Below the pieces are notes generated by a model. It was not told the DNA's origin. It searched no databases and was given only the letters and a program-made list of their open reading frames with translations. From the NCBI GenBank assembly GCA_027422505.1, contig JAPQWV010000051.1:3439501-3503500 (forward strand): a stretch of 64,000 bases of DNA, read 5' to 3'. The number at the start of each line of letters is the position of its first letter. Within the stretch, counting starts at the first letter, position 1. The DNA is from Craterostigma plantagineum. Taxonomy: Eukaryota; Streptophyta; Magnoliopsida; Lamiales; Linderniaceae. Positions 9,445 through 20,353 of the stretch are shown in pieces. The position numbers were made by a program, and so were the translations under genes.

Positions 9445-11307
9445 CTAATCCTTCTCGGCGGGGCCATCCCCTCGGGAAGCATCACTACTTTCACCCAAAT
9501 CAAACTCGTCCCAAAGACTTTTTCCCTTCACTGGCTTCGGTGGGGAACGACGAGGAGCTAATGCCATATAAGCCGCCTCAGGATTCAAGAAATTAAAAGG
9601 ATGCGCGCTCTCTGGAAAACCATTCGCCCTAATCTGAGACAGACAACCTTGGAATCCGAAGTTGAAGTACATATTGGCAGCCTCGGAAACTCTTTCCTCG
9701 GGAACCAGCTTAGGGTTGGGCTGATGCTCCCGACTACGGCGAATCTCCCTCTCTGAATGAAGCTCTTGTCGGAGCTTGCCAACTTCGAACTGAGCCCTTG
9801 CTAACTGATCCTTCAAGCGACCAACCTCTTGAGCCTCCTCACTAACTCGCATTGTCATCTCCACGTTACAAGATCGCGCTGAGTCAACCATTTTTTGCTG
9901 GAGACGATATCGCCGAGCCCCCTCACAGGATAGGGAATAAGCCTGAAGACACAGAGAAGCAATCCATAAAGCTAAAGATTAAGGGCTAAAGTCATGGTTA
10001 GGGGGCGGAGAACTTACCTGGCTCAAGGCTAAAGCCCATTCTTTCCAGAAAAGGCCATCAGACAGCTCTTTGGCAAAGTCCTTCTCCTCAGGAGTCAGGA
10101 AGTTCATCATATAAGCCAAAGAGGATTCTCCATCTCTCTCCAGCAAGAAGTGAGGATGAAGAGCCGGTCGAGATAAGGAAGGACCCTCGCGCAGAGAAAC
10201 AGGGGGTGTAGGCGGTGATGGTCTCACCCGCTTAGGACGTCCCACTTCTTGACGAGGAGTTAATGCCTCGTCCTCGGGATTATCACCCGAGGCTTTACTG
10301 CTAACTCCACGTTCACGTACCGAGGCACCCCTAGTTCTGACGGTCAAGACGGGCAGAACACCCGAACCATCGCTCACTGTAGGAAAAGAAATAGTTAGGG
10401 ACGGAAGAACTAACCAGTAAAGACCAAGGAAAAACATACCAAGAATACGGGAAGAGGTAGCTGTCCCCACAGGAACGTCGGATACCAATTCCCTCACAGA
10501 AAAGCTTTGGCTACCAACCCGATCCATGAATGCCCTCACGAGCTCGGGTTCATAACCCGAGGCTTGGCAATGATCCTGCCACCGGAGTAAGGAAAATCGG
10601 CGATCCCGATGCTGGGGTGAAGGGCGCACATAGAAGAATTTGTTCATCCATCCCTTGGTAGCAGTGAAATTATCATGAAGGACATCAGAAGAAGGAACGA
10701 AAACGAACTTACCTACATCCCTCTCACACACACGGAAGAAATTAAGAATCAGTTCGGTAGTGAGGGGAAAGCTAAGCTTACGAGCAATGACAGCTAGAGC
10801 TAGGAGCAAACTACAGGAGTTAGGAAATATTTGACCAGGGGAGATGCCTAAGGCTTCGCAAAGGTCAAGAAGGAAAAAGGGGATAGGGAACCTCAGTCCC
10901 ATATCCACTTGGTCAGTAAAGAATGTCAAAAAACCAGTAGGAGGCGAGGACGCCACTTGCAGGGGCCCGGGCAATTGAACCTCGTAGTCGAGGGGGATCC
11001 TAGCCCGCTCCAGATATTCTCGAAGCAGCTGCGGGCTTAGGGTTGATACTTTTGTCCGATACCACGGGAGGTTCGCTTTGGATCGAGCCTCCTCCGCTTC
11101 AGCAGACCATCGGGCTAAGCTCTTACGATAAGCTTTGTCCTCATCATCTCCTTGAGGGAAAGGCGACTTCACATTGGAGGCCGGATCAGGCTTTTCATCC
11201 AAGTCAAAGCGAAAACTCGAGGAGCTGCCAAAATTGAAAGGAAAAGGCTCTGTTTGGGGAAAAGAGGCAGCAACACGCTTACCCTTAGAAGAAGAAGAGG
11301 AAGCCAT
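9445..11307 (-). CDS. Antisense accessory gene B of the Tat element (three exons, 574 aa)
   Basis: The exon chain on the minus strand is 11307-10440, 10376-10018 and 9942-9445. Introns are 63 bp (GTATG..ACAG, phase 1) and 75 bp (GTAAG..TCAG, phase 0); the summed frame stays open. Exon 1 carries the module around FFTDQVDMGLRFPIPFFLLD and GWMNKFFYVRP, like the 'putative gypsy type transposon' (Transposase_28) domain of plant Tat accessory frames. Exon 2 is low complexity with a basic patch (RPKRVRPSPP). Exon 3 is a coiled coil (VGRLKDQLARAQFEVGKL) followed by FGFQGCLSQIRANGFPESAHPFNFL. The first intron has no in-frame stop, so retention would also give a product. The start is the MASSSSSKGKR ATG, 86 bp below a TATA box. 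It is homologous to gene A. Function is unknown; a nucleic-acid or gag-like role is a guess. Confidence 0.8.
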
Positions 11308-11392
11308 GAAGAAATTATAAAATAAGAGACACAATACGATACGGAGGAACTAAAGGCAAGGGATTAAGGAATCATGGAGGAAGAAGGCCACA

Positions 11393-11401
11393 AATTTATA
11401 G
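11393..11401 (-). promoter_or_regulatory. TATA box for antisense gene B
   Basis: On the minus strand 'CTATAAATTTG' lies about 86-90 bp upstream of the gene B ATG (11307). It is a normal plant TATA to start-codon distance, suggesting a separate promoter inside the element. Confidence 0.55.
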
Positions 11402-12007
11402 ACACGCTTCAGGCTTGGGCAGAAAGATAAGAAATTCAAATTTAAAATGGTTAGATACGGTCCGACACGCGTTAGTCCCGAGATCCCCTCGCCAAATCTG
11501 CGGATAAATCGGGTCTTGAAGTAACCGTTGCTAAAATACCGGATACATCGCCCCAGGAAAACCAGGGAACGTTTCAGCCAGATTCGCGATTTTTTCGGGC
11601 TAAAGATCGGGCATACAATACTCCTCGAGATGGATACCCGAAAATTTCGCCGGCATACTTGGTCATATTCTCGGAGGCTAGGATTGGACCCCGGGTTAGA
11701 TCCTCGGGTGAATAGTCGTCGGGAATGTTTGTTCCTAGCCCGACGCACTCAAGACCCTCGGGAAACGAATGGTTCGAGGCCGATTGTTCTACTAACAAAA
11801 AGGCGAGGAAGCACAAGAAATAACATAAAGGGAACTATCTGCTCCGGGAATACAGGAAAGATAAAGAAGCCCGGAGGCACTACATTCAAATATTATGCCC
11901 CGAAGGGCTATGTTCAAGACAGAAGGGAAGTACATATATATATATATAATAGGGTTCGTTACATTCCCATATGAATAAAAGACATAAAAGAAAAATCCTC
12001 CAATGGC
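11402..12007. other. Spacer between antisense genes A and B
   Basis: It contains the upstream region of gene B and the presumed 3' end of gene A, and a short (TA)n run near 11935-11950. Both strands have short open frames without recognisable motifs. Confidence 0.4.
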
Positions 12008-14271
12008 CTAGCTGGCCTGACCTTCACCCCCGGTAACTTCCCCGGGCTTCTCCGCATCCCCTCGATCTTCAACCTCTAGACCCTCTCCTTCTCCCTCTTT
12101 AGCCTGCTCTTCGCGAGTCTCCTCCTCAACAGACTTCTCAGCGTCATCACGGGCTTCATCCCCGGAGGCACCTCGCATCTCCTCGGGCTGGGGTTCGGTC
12201 ACAACTGCAGCAGGAACCGGCACACTCGGCGTCCTCGAGGGACCGCTCTCATCTCGGGGTTCGGGTAGATAGCCCCCAGAAGGGGCCTCCTTCAAGGTCC
12301 TGATAGCATTCAAGAACCTAAAAGGGTGATCTGCCTTACTGTACCCATGTGCCCGAAGTTCGGAGATGCACCCGTAGAAGCCCCATTTGAAGAAGGTCTT
12401 CATATCGGTCAGATGATGGCGCTTGGGGACGTAGTTCATCTCCAGATCCTCGTCCCACTTCTTCTTTTCCTCAACTCGATCCACTTCTGATCGAGAAAGA
12501 TGGCGCTGGAGCTCTGCTGCGTCCTCCTGGAGCTTCTTCTCCCGAACCTTAGCCCCGGCCACTTCGCGTTCCAACTCCTCTACCCGCTTGCGGTATTCGT
12601 CCTCGGCTTGAGACAGAGCTTTATTCCGCTCGGCAAGACGGGAGACACGTTTTGTGACCTCAGTCGCCAGGGAAAGGGACTGCATTAATGGGGGTTCGAT
12701 AAGATTAAAATCGCTCGACGAAGTAAAAAATCTTTTGAGAGATACATACCTGCCCGAGGGTAACACCAAGAAGGCTTCGGAGATCAAGGTAGGAGAGCTC
12801 GCGAGAATAATGCCTGTTAGCCTCATCAGGGAATTCCCGAAGGAACTCCCAGCTCTCATCCTGGGAGGGGTTGTTAAAGAAGGCAGGTTGCTTAGCCCGA
12901 CCCAACGCGATGGTGTCCCCCGGAGAAGAGGAAGCGGGATGACTTGAAGAAGCTCGGCTTCTTTTCGCCGAGGCCCCCTTCGGGGAAGGAGCCGCTCGCT
13001 TCGGCGCAGACTTTTTTGCCCCTGAAGAGGAAGCTGGAGCCTTGCCCTTGCTCCTGGAACGGGTGTTCGGGGCGGTTCCTTGAGGATTCGGCTGGGGAAG
13101 ATCCTCATCCTCTTCGTCGGCAATCGCGATGACCTCGGCCAAAGACATCCTTTCAGCTACAAAAAATGAATGAAAGACTGTTAGAGGAACTCAAGACCGA
13201 AGCAAAGGTACAGTAGGGGTCTGGCTATATACCTATAGTTCCGGTGAGGAGAACGGCTTTTGAGGAGAACCCGTGGGCACAGAGAAGTTCTTCATTACGA
13301 AGTTTTTTGGCATAATACTGACGGCTACCCACTCTGCCTAGGAATGCTTCTACCCGAGCAGGAGGCTCGGGAGAAAGTGGATTAGAGGCAGAGGCATTGT
13401 CGTTCCAAGAAAAAGGAATCAACTCTTGCTCGGCACAATCAGCAGGAGGCTTAACGAAGAAAAACTTGCTCACCCATCCCTTATGAGAAGAAGGGTTACC
13501 CCGGATAAGGTCAGGTCTCCGGGTCGGGGAGAAGAAAAATTTTCCCTCCTCCTTCTTGTTTAGCCTCAGAAAGGCTAACAACATTGAGACCGAGGGGGTA
13601 TAGCGATAGTGGCTCAAAATAACAGCCATAGAGAGAAGAAGACTAAAAGAATTTGGGGGCAGCTGAGCGGGACAGATCCCGAAGTATTTACAGATGTCAA
13701 CTACGAATCGGGGGACTGGAAACCTAAGACCCATCTCTACTTGATCAAAAAAATATGTACCGAAGCCCTCGGGGGGGGAACTAGCTAAATCGGTAGGTGA
13801 AGGGATCCTAATCTCAAAGTCCCGGGGCATGCCAGAAACAGATTGCAATCTAGGGAGATCCGCGGCTTTAAAGGTAGAAACCTTGATTTGGTGCCAGCGA
13901 ACGCCGGGACGACCAGCTCTAAAAGCTTCGACCTCCCTAACCCAAGCACTGAAGGCCCGACGAAAAGGTCCTGGGCCGGGGAAGTCATCCTCCCGAGGAG
14001 GAATCGGCTCCCTAATAATGGAAGGTTGGGGGGCAACAGGGGTTGAACGGGTGGCTTCAGAATCTACAGAATCCGTACCCCGGGAAGAACCCCGAAGACT
14101 TCCCTCATTCCCTCGAGAATCGGTCCCCACACTAACTACATGACTACCCGAACCCTCAAAAGAATCACCACTACTAGTAGAAGAACCACTACCACTACTA
14201 CCCGAACCTTCCGAACCCTCAGAAAAACTACCCGAAGAAACATGGGAATCCTCACCGGAATAAGAAGACAT
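12008..14271 (-). CDS. Antisense accessory gene A of the Tat element (three exons, 705 aa)
   Basis: The exon chain on the minus strand is 14271-13233, 13156-12750 and 12679-12008. Introns are 76 bp (GTATA..GTAG, phase 1) and 70 bp (GTATG..GCAG, phase 0), the same phases as gene B. Exon 1 has a Ser/Gly-rich acidic N-terminus, then the Transposase_28-like module (YFFDQVEMGLRFPVPRFVVD, GWVSKFFFVKP, VGSRQYYAKKL). Exon 2 is Lys/Arg/Ser-rich (SAPKRAAPSPKGASAKRSR, a possible nuclear signal) and ends in RSLLGVTLGQ. Exon 3 is a long coiled coil (about 90 residues), then FKWGFYGCISELRAHGY and an acidic tail. It is clearly homologous to gene B in both end modules but strongly diverged, so the duplication is older than this insertion. 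Function is unknown. Confidence 0.8.
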
Positions 14272-14422
14272 ATCTAGGCAGGAAAGAGAGCTAAGGGAAG
14301 AAATACTTACAAAGACCTAAAGGCGGGGAAGGAAAGGCAGGAAGGCTCGGGAACTCGGGAACTTCGTGAGGAGAGAGAGTAGTGAGAGAAGGTGAAGAAA
14401 GCGAATGAAGGAGGAAGTGGGG

Positions 14423-14431
14423 TATATATAG
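14423..14431 (-). promoter_or_regulatory. TATA box for antisense gene A
   Basis: On the minus strand 'CCTATATATACCCC' lies about 155 bp upstream of the gene A ATG. Together with the gene B TATA it suggests both antisense genes have their own promoters. Confidence 0.5.
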
Positions 14432-14756
14432 GGCCCATTCGATCAATCGGGGCCTTTGGATAAGAATTTAATCAACGGGCAAAAAAGAACCGCGTCGCCC
14501 AGCCCACGTCAAGTCTCAGAACGGGCGCCAGAATTCCCGCCCAGACGTCCCATCAGAACCAACCAATACAAACGCGACACGTGGCTGGGAATGTGAAACG
14601 ATGTTTAAAACCTTTCAGGAAGAGATAGTAGGCCCATATCCGAGAGAAAGCGAACGAAGCAAAGCCCAACAGCAACCTCCGGAACCACGATGACTCGGAT
14701 ATTTTGCCACCGCCTCACAAAAACGTCCAAAATTCAACATACTTCTTTTGGACTGT

Positions 14757-14770
14757 TCGAAGGGGGGACT
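14757..14770 (+). other. Polypurine tract of the Tat element
   Basis: 'cgaaggggggact' lies immediately before the 3' LTR start (14773), the expected place for plus-strand DNA priming. Confidence 0.75.
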
Positions 14771-14772
14771 AT

Positions 14773-15505
14773 TGTTACCCTCGGGGCTAACCGACCCCGT
14801 GGCAAAATACCCGACCCATCTCAACCGACCCAACTACCCTGCTAGGAGATGATCTCACCATGGATACGTGCCTCGGGACTATAGGATAAGGCCGAATCCA
14901 TAGGAAGTAGGACATTGAAGCTCCCTCGGTTCTACATCCCGAGGACTCCTGGCCCTAGGGCGCTCCAACAGATCCCATCAAGAAAAAGAGAGAGCTCGGG
15001 CTCGGTCCCTCGGGCAAGTTGACCGAGGGTAGGGATACTTTCTTCGAAAAAGCAGACCCCAAACCAATGTAACTTCCCATAATCACATTAACCGAACGTG
15101 GGAGGGATAACCGTCTAAAAACCCGCCTGTCAAGAAGATGGGCCATCATGGGCGACGAGGGAGCTCGACCCCTGAAATTACGGAACGTGGGTCTCAACCG
15201 CTCTGGAAACTGCCCAAGGACAAAAGCCTATAAATACTGCTAAGGTACTCAAGAACAGGGATCGATTTCTTACGTATCCTACTGTTACTCTGCCAAATTG
15301 ATTACTCACAAAACACACACTACACCCTTTCTATGCTACTTTACACCTGGAAAATGGAAATTACCCTCTTGACCTAGGCAAGAGGGCAAACGACCCCCCA
15401 ACTTTATTCTGTTTTCGAGTGATTAGGTGACGCGTGCGGTGGAGTCTAGGCGGGAATAAGTCTGTTAGCCGTCCGACGTGGCAGATCTATTTTTCGGCGG
15501 TATCA
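14773..15505 (+). repeat. 3' LTR of the Tat element
   Basis: 733 bp, TGTTACC..GGTATCA, apparently identical to the 5' LTR, followed by the target duplication GTAAA at 15506-15510. Confidence 0.95.
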
Positions 15506-16258
15506 GTAAATAAAGTCAATAAAGACATACCACTATATCATAACTAAAATAAATTGAAAAAAAGTCATAACTTATGAGCTTATTTGAACTTTGAAATAGT
15601 GGCTCGATTTTTATTAAGTATTTGATTCATACCTAGTTTATATTTGGGTTTGATTCCTAAAATATATTTATTAATCGAAATAATCGAGTTTCTATATACT
15701 AAATAGTAAATATAAAATTAGCATAAAATAAAATTAGATATAATTGTACGAAAAATTGTTAATTCACTAGTAGTGCAGCTTGGTCCGGTGCGGTTTGTAC
15801 CAAAAATCCACACTGAACCATTATTACCGTGCAGTTTAGTACATAAAATTACACAAAGACGGTTAATTATTGTGTACGGTGTTGTTCGGTGCAGTAAGGG
15901 CGATTATTTAAAATCGTTGCACACCCCTATGATTTGGCCAAATTACACAAGGTGATATCAATTTAGAGAAAAGAAAAGAGCATTTTTGCAAGTAATTTAA
16001 TCCTAAAATAAAAAACAATTTTAAAGCATTATCCGAATATGAATCCATAAAGTTCAGCACAAGAGTCGCTTATCCGCTTACAAACTTCATTTTCCACGTC
16101 TTCTATTAAAACACTGCGTCGTTTCAACACACACTCAACGAATCTAATCGCACTCGCCCACCGCTTGATTCTTTTTGATCCAACGGTTCAGATCGAACCA
16201 TCACATCATCCAAATAACCCTAATTATATCCTTGTGCAACCGTACAACACACAAAGCA

Positions 16259-16281
16259 TATATATATATATATATATATAA
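16259..16281. repeat. (TA)n microsatellite in the eIF5A promoter region
   Basis: About eleven TA units, 110 bp before the eIF5A ATG. It could serve as the TATA region of this gene, which would give a leader of roughly 80 bases. Confidence 0.6.
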
Positions 16282-16390
16282 ACTTTCTATTCTTCTACAA
16301 TTATCGCCTCTCTCTTCAGTCGCTCGAAGAAACTCCACCCCTCAATCTAATCCACCGAAGGGTCATTTCCGCAACTTAGATCAGCCGAGG

Positions 16391-17637
16391 ATGTCGGACG
16401 AGGAACACCACTTCGAGTCTAAGGCCGACGCCGGCGCGTCTAAGACCTACCCCCAGCAAGCTGGTACCATTCGCAAGAATGGTTACATTGTTATCAAAGG
16501 CCGCCCTTGCAAGGTCTTATGGTTCTCTTGTCTATCTCCTTTTTCGTTATTGTTTTTCTCAGATGTGTGTGTGTCTCTGCGCGTGATTGTGTTAGATCTG
16601 ATTGATTTCTAGACCACTTGTTATACGGAGCTCGTGGAATATGGCTAGTTGCGTGTGCAAAGTGCCGATTTTGGATTCGGTTTTCGTCGGAGGAGATCTG
16701 ATATGATTTTGTTTCCAAGGTTTTGGTTTGATTTTGTCGATTTAGCTTTTGTTGAGAGTTTGATTCCAAATTGGATGGATTCACAGCTGACGTGGTCTCA
16801 TATGGTTTGACCTAGTTTGCACCTTGTTTCTAGTGAATGTGAATTTTTTTAGCTGGATCTGGTTTGTTTGTGCTGATTTAGCCTTTGTGTGTTTATACCG
16901 ATCGTTTTGGCTCGTCTGATTCGATTCATCGAAGTTTTTCATGGATCTGTGTTATGGTTTCTGAAACTATCTTTTTTAGTAATTGATTAAACCATAATTG
17001 CGGTGTATCCTGTTTGATCATAAGAGTGGATTGATTTCATGGTTTTTTTGCTCCACGAAAAAGTTGTTAGCTTGATAGCCCGATAAGTATATAATCAGTT
17101 TTCTTATGATGTATTTTCCATAGGTTGTGGAAGTCTCTACCTCCAAGACTGGAAAGCATGGGCACGCCAAGTGTCACTTTGTTGCGATTGATATCTTCAC
17201 TGGGAAGAAGCTCGAAGATATCGTTCCGTCCTCCCACAACTGTGATGTCCCACATGTCAATCGCACTGATTATCAGCTCATTGACATTTCCGAGGATGGA
17301 TTTGTATGAGAACTTCTCTTCTAATTTCCTTTATCCTTTTGCTTCATCAACTGCTTATATTTTCACGTTTCAGGTGAGCTTGCTGACTGACAATGGCAAC
17401 ACCAAAGATGACCTCAGGCTTCCCACCGATGAAAACCTGCTCTCTCAGGTAAATAAAATGAAAAAGTTAATTGAAAAAGCAAACTGGGTGTATTTTATTA
17501 TGATCATTTATGTTGGCTGTACTTTAATGAAACAGATTAAAGATGGATTTGGTGAGGGAAAAGACCTCGTTGTGAGTGTCATGTCTTCGATGGGCGAGGA
17601 GCAGATCTGTGCCCTCAAGGACATTGGTCCCAAGTAA
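16391..17637 (+). CDS. eIF5A: Translation factor eIF5A, four exons, 159 aa
   Basis: Exons are 16391-16513, 17124-17303, 17374-17448 and 17536-17637, all with GT-AG introns in phase 0. Exon 1 ends after RPCK, exon 2 runs [19 protein letters not shown] to ISEDGF, exon 3 is [13 protein letters not shown], exon 4 ends [15 protein letters not shown]. The hypusine site is the Lys in [12 protein letters not shown] (residue 52 here), which deoxyhypusine synthase and hydroxylase modify. The family frees stalled ribosomes, notably at proline runs, and aids elongation and termination in the cytosol. The length is normal for plant eIF5A and every key motif is present, so it should be functional. Intron 1 (610 bp) is long and T-rich, as in many leader-proximal plant introns. 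Confidence 0.97.
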
Positions 17638-18151
17638 AAAGCTTTTGGCTTGCCTGGGATTCATTCCAATACGGTATTGGAAGTTTTATTACATGATGAA
17701 AGTTCGGAGCGTCAATGTGCTCGTCATTACTAAGAAACTGTGTTGCTTTCTTATATTTTCTACTGAGATCTTGGTGTCTGTTGACTGTTATATTATGTGT
17801 TGTGGGGTATTTTTAGCTGATATTCCGTCTACTGGGACGTGTCGAACTATGATGTTATGATATTGTCGTAAGTTCTGCGTTGGTTGAAAATAAGAACACC
17901 GTTTTCCAGTTAGTAAACCGACAAGTTTTTACTCTTCGTAACCGATCTGAGGAAAAACGATACCATTGCATAATCTGTGTAATCTGCATATTGAACCTTG
18001 AGTTTGGAAATTGTTCGAAAATTGCGTATTCGAACTGTAACTGATTGTTGAAGCACAATCATTGCCGTGATTGTCGTTTTCACGGTTCGGTTTTTGGTTG
18101 TCCTTAATCGACCCTTAAATCGGAGCCTTTCGTTTTGAACCTATGAACCCC
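17638..18151. other. 3' flank of eIF5A
   Basis: It holds the eIF5A 3' untranslated region and T-rich intergenic DNA. No further gene was seen. Confidence 0.5.
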
Positions 18152-18458
18152 TAAGGGTGTGTTTGGTCCGGAATTTGATGAGGAAAAAAAAAGAAAAGTG
18201 TGGTCATACGCATTATATAATTGTACATTACGGTCCCGTATCGTACCATTCTGTTTTTATTTTATTTTATTTTTTTCTTTTCCACGTCGAAATCTGTGAA
18301 CCAAACGGAGCATTAGGATGTGTTTGGTCTGCGGAATTCGATGCGGAAAATAAAAGAAAAGTGTGGTAATACGCTCTAAATCATCGGACATTATGCTTCA
18401 CATGTATCATTTTACTTTTCCTTTTATTTTTCACGTCGTGAACTAAATGGAGCCCTAA
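18152..18458. repeat. Two adjacent MITE-like units with TTTGGT-type ends
   Basis: Unit 1 (about 18152-18312) and unit 2 (about 18313-18458) both begin 'ggrtgtgtttggtc', contain 'aaaagaaaagtgtggt.atacgc' and end 'gaac.aaa.ggagc'. Ends are inverted: GTGTTTGGT against ACCAAACGGAGC. 'TAA'-like trinucleotides border the units, as in Tourist/Harbinger-type MITEs. No gene. Confidence 0.6.
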
Positions 18459-19411
18459 TGATGGTTTGAAAAGAAAAATCAAGTTTTTAATCTTCATATA
18501 TACTATTAGTATTTTAAGCACAAGTAAATCAGTACTTAATTATATATAATTATTTTATTGGCCATGACTTTCCTACTCAATTGGGTATCCAATAAAAATA
18601 TGACTGTGTTGTATGTGTTTAGCAAAACAAACGCCTGTCATTTTTTACCGGAGTTGGATTATACACATGGACAAGGCAACCTATTTTATTCTAAGAATCG
18701 TTTTTAGTCTAGAAAATGTTTTTAAATGAAATTTCACTTGATGAGTAAAATTAGAATTTAGAACTAACAAAAGAAATTGAACGGGTAAATTTATTGCCGC
18801 GACTTATTGGGGGTGACTGACACTCACAAGCCATTTATAGTATAGAAGAATATTTCAAAGTTATGTTAATGGGCCTATATAGCACGCCGTGTGGTGAAAT
18901 CAAAGTGTAAACATATCCCACACCGATTATTATCTTAGGAGGAGAGACGATTCGTATGCTATAAATAACTAAGGTCCGTCACATTATTACTCACTTACCT
19001 GGACGGTGTCATTGGGCGATCAATAAGACCCAAGGCATAGGCTTACGGCGTCCATTGCACTTTGTGATGTGCGTTAGCCTAAGGTCGGCCCAAGTGGTCG
19101 AGCCTACGTCAAAATTTGTGTTAGAGGGGCCCTGCGTCCGCGCGGCCCCTGGCCAATTTCAAGTATAATCATTGGTTCTTTGTTCTATTAAGTTTGTGAT
19201 TGCTTGATTATAAATTTTAATTTGTTTAATAAAAGGGGGGGTTATAGAGTTAATGTTGGGAAATGAGTACCTACAGTATAAATAAAATCAAATAGACCCG
19301 CAAAAGTAAATCAATTACTTATTGTAGACATAATACATTGAAGAAAGGTCTATTATTCAATTAGAAAATAGGTGTATTATTTTAATTAGCAAACAGGACG
19401 CGGGCGACTAG
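18459..19411. other. Intergenic stretch, no gene seen
   Basis: AT-rich with a GC-richer patch at about 19005-19155 that has no recognisable product. 'ggtctattattcaatt' near 19348 recurs near 19558, bracketing the inverted gene fragment described next. Confidence 0.4.
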
Positions 19412-19469
19412 CGTACGGTGATCGGAAGCACGATGGACGGCGACACCGACGGCAGAGAATCCATCACTG
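19412..19469 (-). pseudogene. Inverted copy of the start of the 20354-21753 gene
   Basis: The reverse complement of 19412-19469 matches 20349-20406 at 57 of 58 bases. It includes the ATG and the codons for MDSLPSVSPS onward. The piece lies inside repeat-like DNA with two copies each of 'ggtctattattcaat' and 'taacgacttctcgcgatt'. It is a captured or duplicated gene fragment, antisense to its parent and about 0.9 kb upstream. Confidence 0.9.
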
Positions 19470-19589
19470 TTTATTATAAAACACCAAACTCGTTGACCGG
19501 TTAACGACTTCTCGCGATTAAGGGGTAAACTTTTGCTTAACGACTTCTCGCGATTTAGGTCTATTATTCAATCAGCAAATAGGTCTATT

Positions 19590-19740
19590 GTTTATCTCAG
19601 GCAACGGCGCCAAAATTTGATCGCGTCGTAAACGCTAAAAATACAATTTATAAACTTTATAAAAGGAGTATATCGAAAGTAAGGATCGTCTTCACAGGAA
19701 ATATGCTTGTTTTACTTCAATCAAAATTCGACTAATATTA
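19590..19740 (-). mobile_element. LTR/primer-binding-site remnant (Tat or Athila type, minus strand)
   Basis: On the minus strand TGGCGCCGTTGCC (19600-19612) is the primer-binding motif typical of Athila and Tat elements. The flanking 'gcgtcgtaaacgc' side would be the LTR end. Neither LTR border nor coding remains are visible, so this is only a fragment. Confidence 0.4.
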
Positions 19741-20353
19741 TATATATAATAAAGGGGTTTTGTTGTTTGAGGTTCAAATACGAAATAAAACTAATAAGCC
19801 ATCCTTACGGAGACATGAACATAATATTTAAAAAGTAAGTATCACCGTCATATGATACGTAAGAGAGTAAAATGGTACGAACAAACTAATGGGTACGTAA
19901 TATTATTTTTTTCAATTTGACGAGCCAACTGTCAGCCCGCCGCTAAGCCCGTTTTGAGATGACGTCATAAATAGTTGCGCTTAAATGAATTTCTTTTCGT
20001 TTTTTCCTTATTTCGTAACGACACGTAGTTTTTTGCTATGGAAAAATCAAGAAACGCCACACAACCTTGCGTGGCAAAATATCCTTCTTCTACTTCGACC
20101 CGATCCACCGGGTCGGTCGACCCGAATCCGCGCATTTCGCTGACCGAAGAGGAAAATATCTGAGAGAGAAGAGAAGATTCAGTTCAGCTTACGCAACGTG
20201 TTTCTATATCATTCTTCTCCTCGCGCGAGAGCTTCGATCGCTCGCAGGCCACAGCGCACGCAATCAGTAATTGATTTAAGCACAAGTTTACCCCCCTCAA
20301 TCGCGAGGAATCGTTAATCGGCCGACGAGTTTGGCGTTTTATCGCATTCAGTG
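19741..20353. other. Promoter-side DNA of the DUF3110-like gene
   Basis: AT-rich until about 20040, then GC-richer DNA that probably includes the 5' untranslated leader. No other gene was identified. Confidence 0.4.

Larger units (their letters stand above)
2316..15505 (+). mobile_element. Complete Tat-lineage Ty3/gypsy LTR retrotransposon, 13,190 bp
   Basis: The 733-bp LTRs begin TGTTACC and end GGTATCA. The target duplication GTAAA lies at 2311-2315 and 15506-15510. The LTRs look identical along their length, implying very recent insertion. Order: 5' LTR, PBS (3052), gag-protease-RT-RNase H-archaeal-type RNase H-integrase in one open frame (3101-8533), a two-copy 158-bp tandem repeat, two antisense spliced genes (9445-11307 and 12008-14271), polypurine tract (about 14757-14770), 3' LTR. 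Two RNase H domains, large size and accessory reading frames between pol and the 3' LTR are known traits of the plant Tat lineage (Ogre, Retand, Grande). With an intact polyprotein and matching LTRs it may be mobile-competent. Confidence 0.95.
2091..15929. mobile_element. hAT-type non-autonomous element, split by the Tat retrotransposon
   Basis: The left end TAGGGCTGTG (2091) and right end CACACCCCTA (to 15929) form short hAT-like terminal inverted repeats. They are bracketed by a perfect 8-bp target duplication, TGATTTGG, at 2083-2090 and 15930-15937. Without the 13.19 kb retrotransposon and one copy of its target site, the element is about 644 bp (2091-2315 plus 15511-15929). It carries sub-terminal 'tgcggtttg' words and no gene, so it depended on a transposase elsewhere. 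It was in place before the retrotransposon arrived. Confidence 0.85.
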
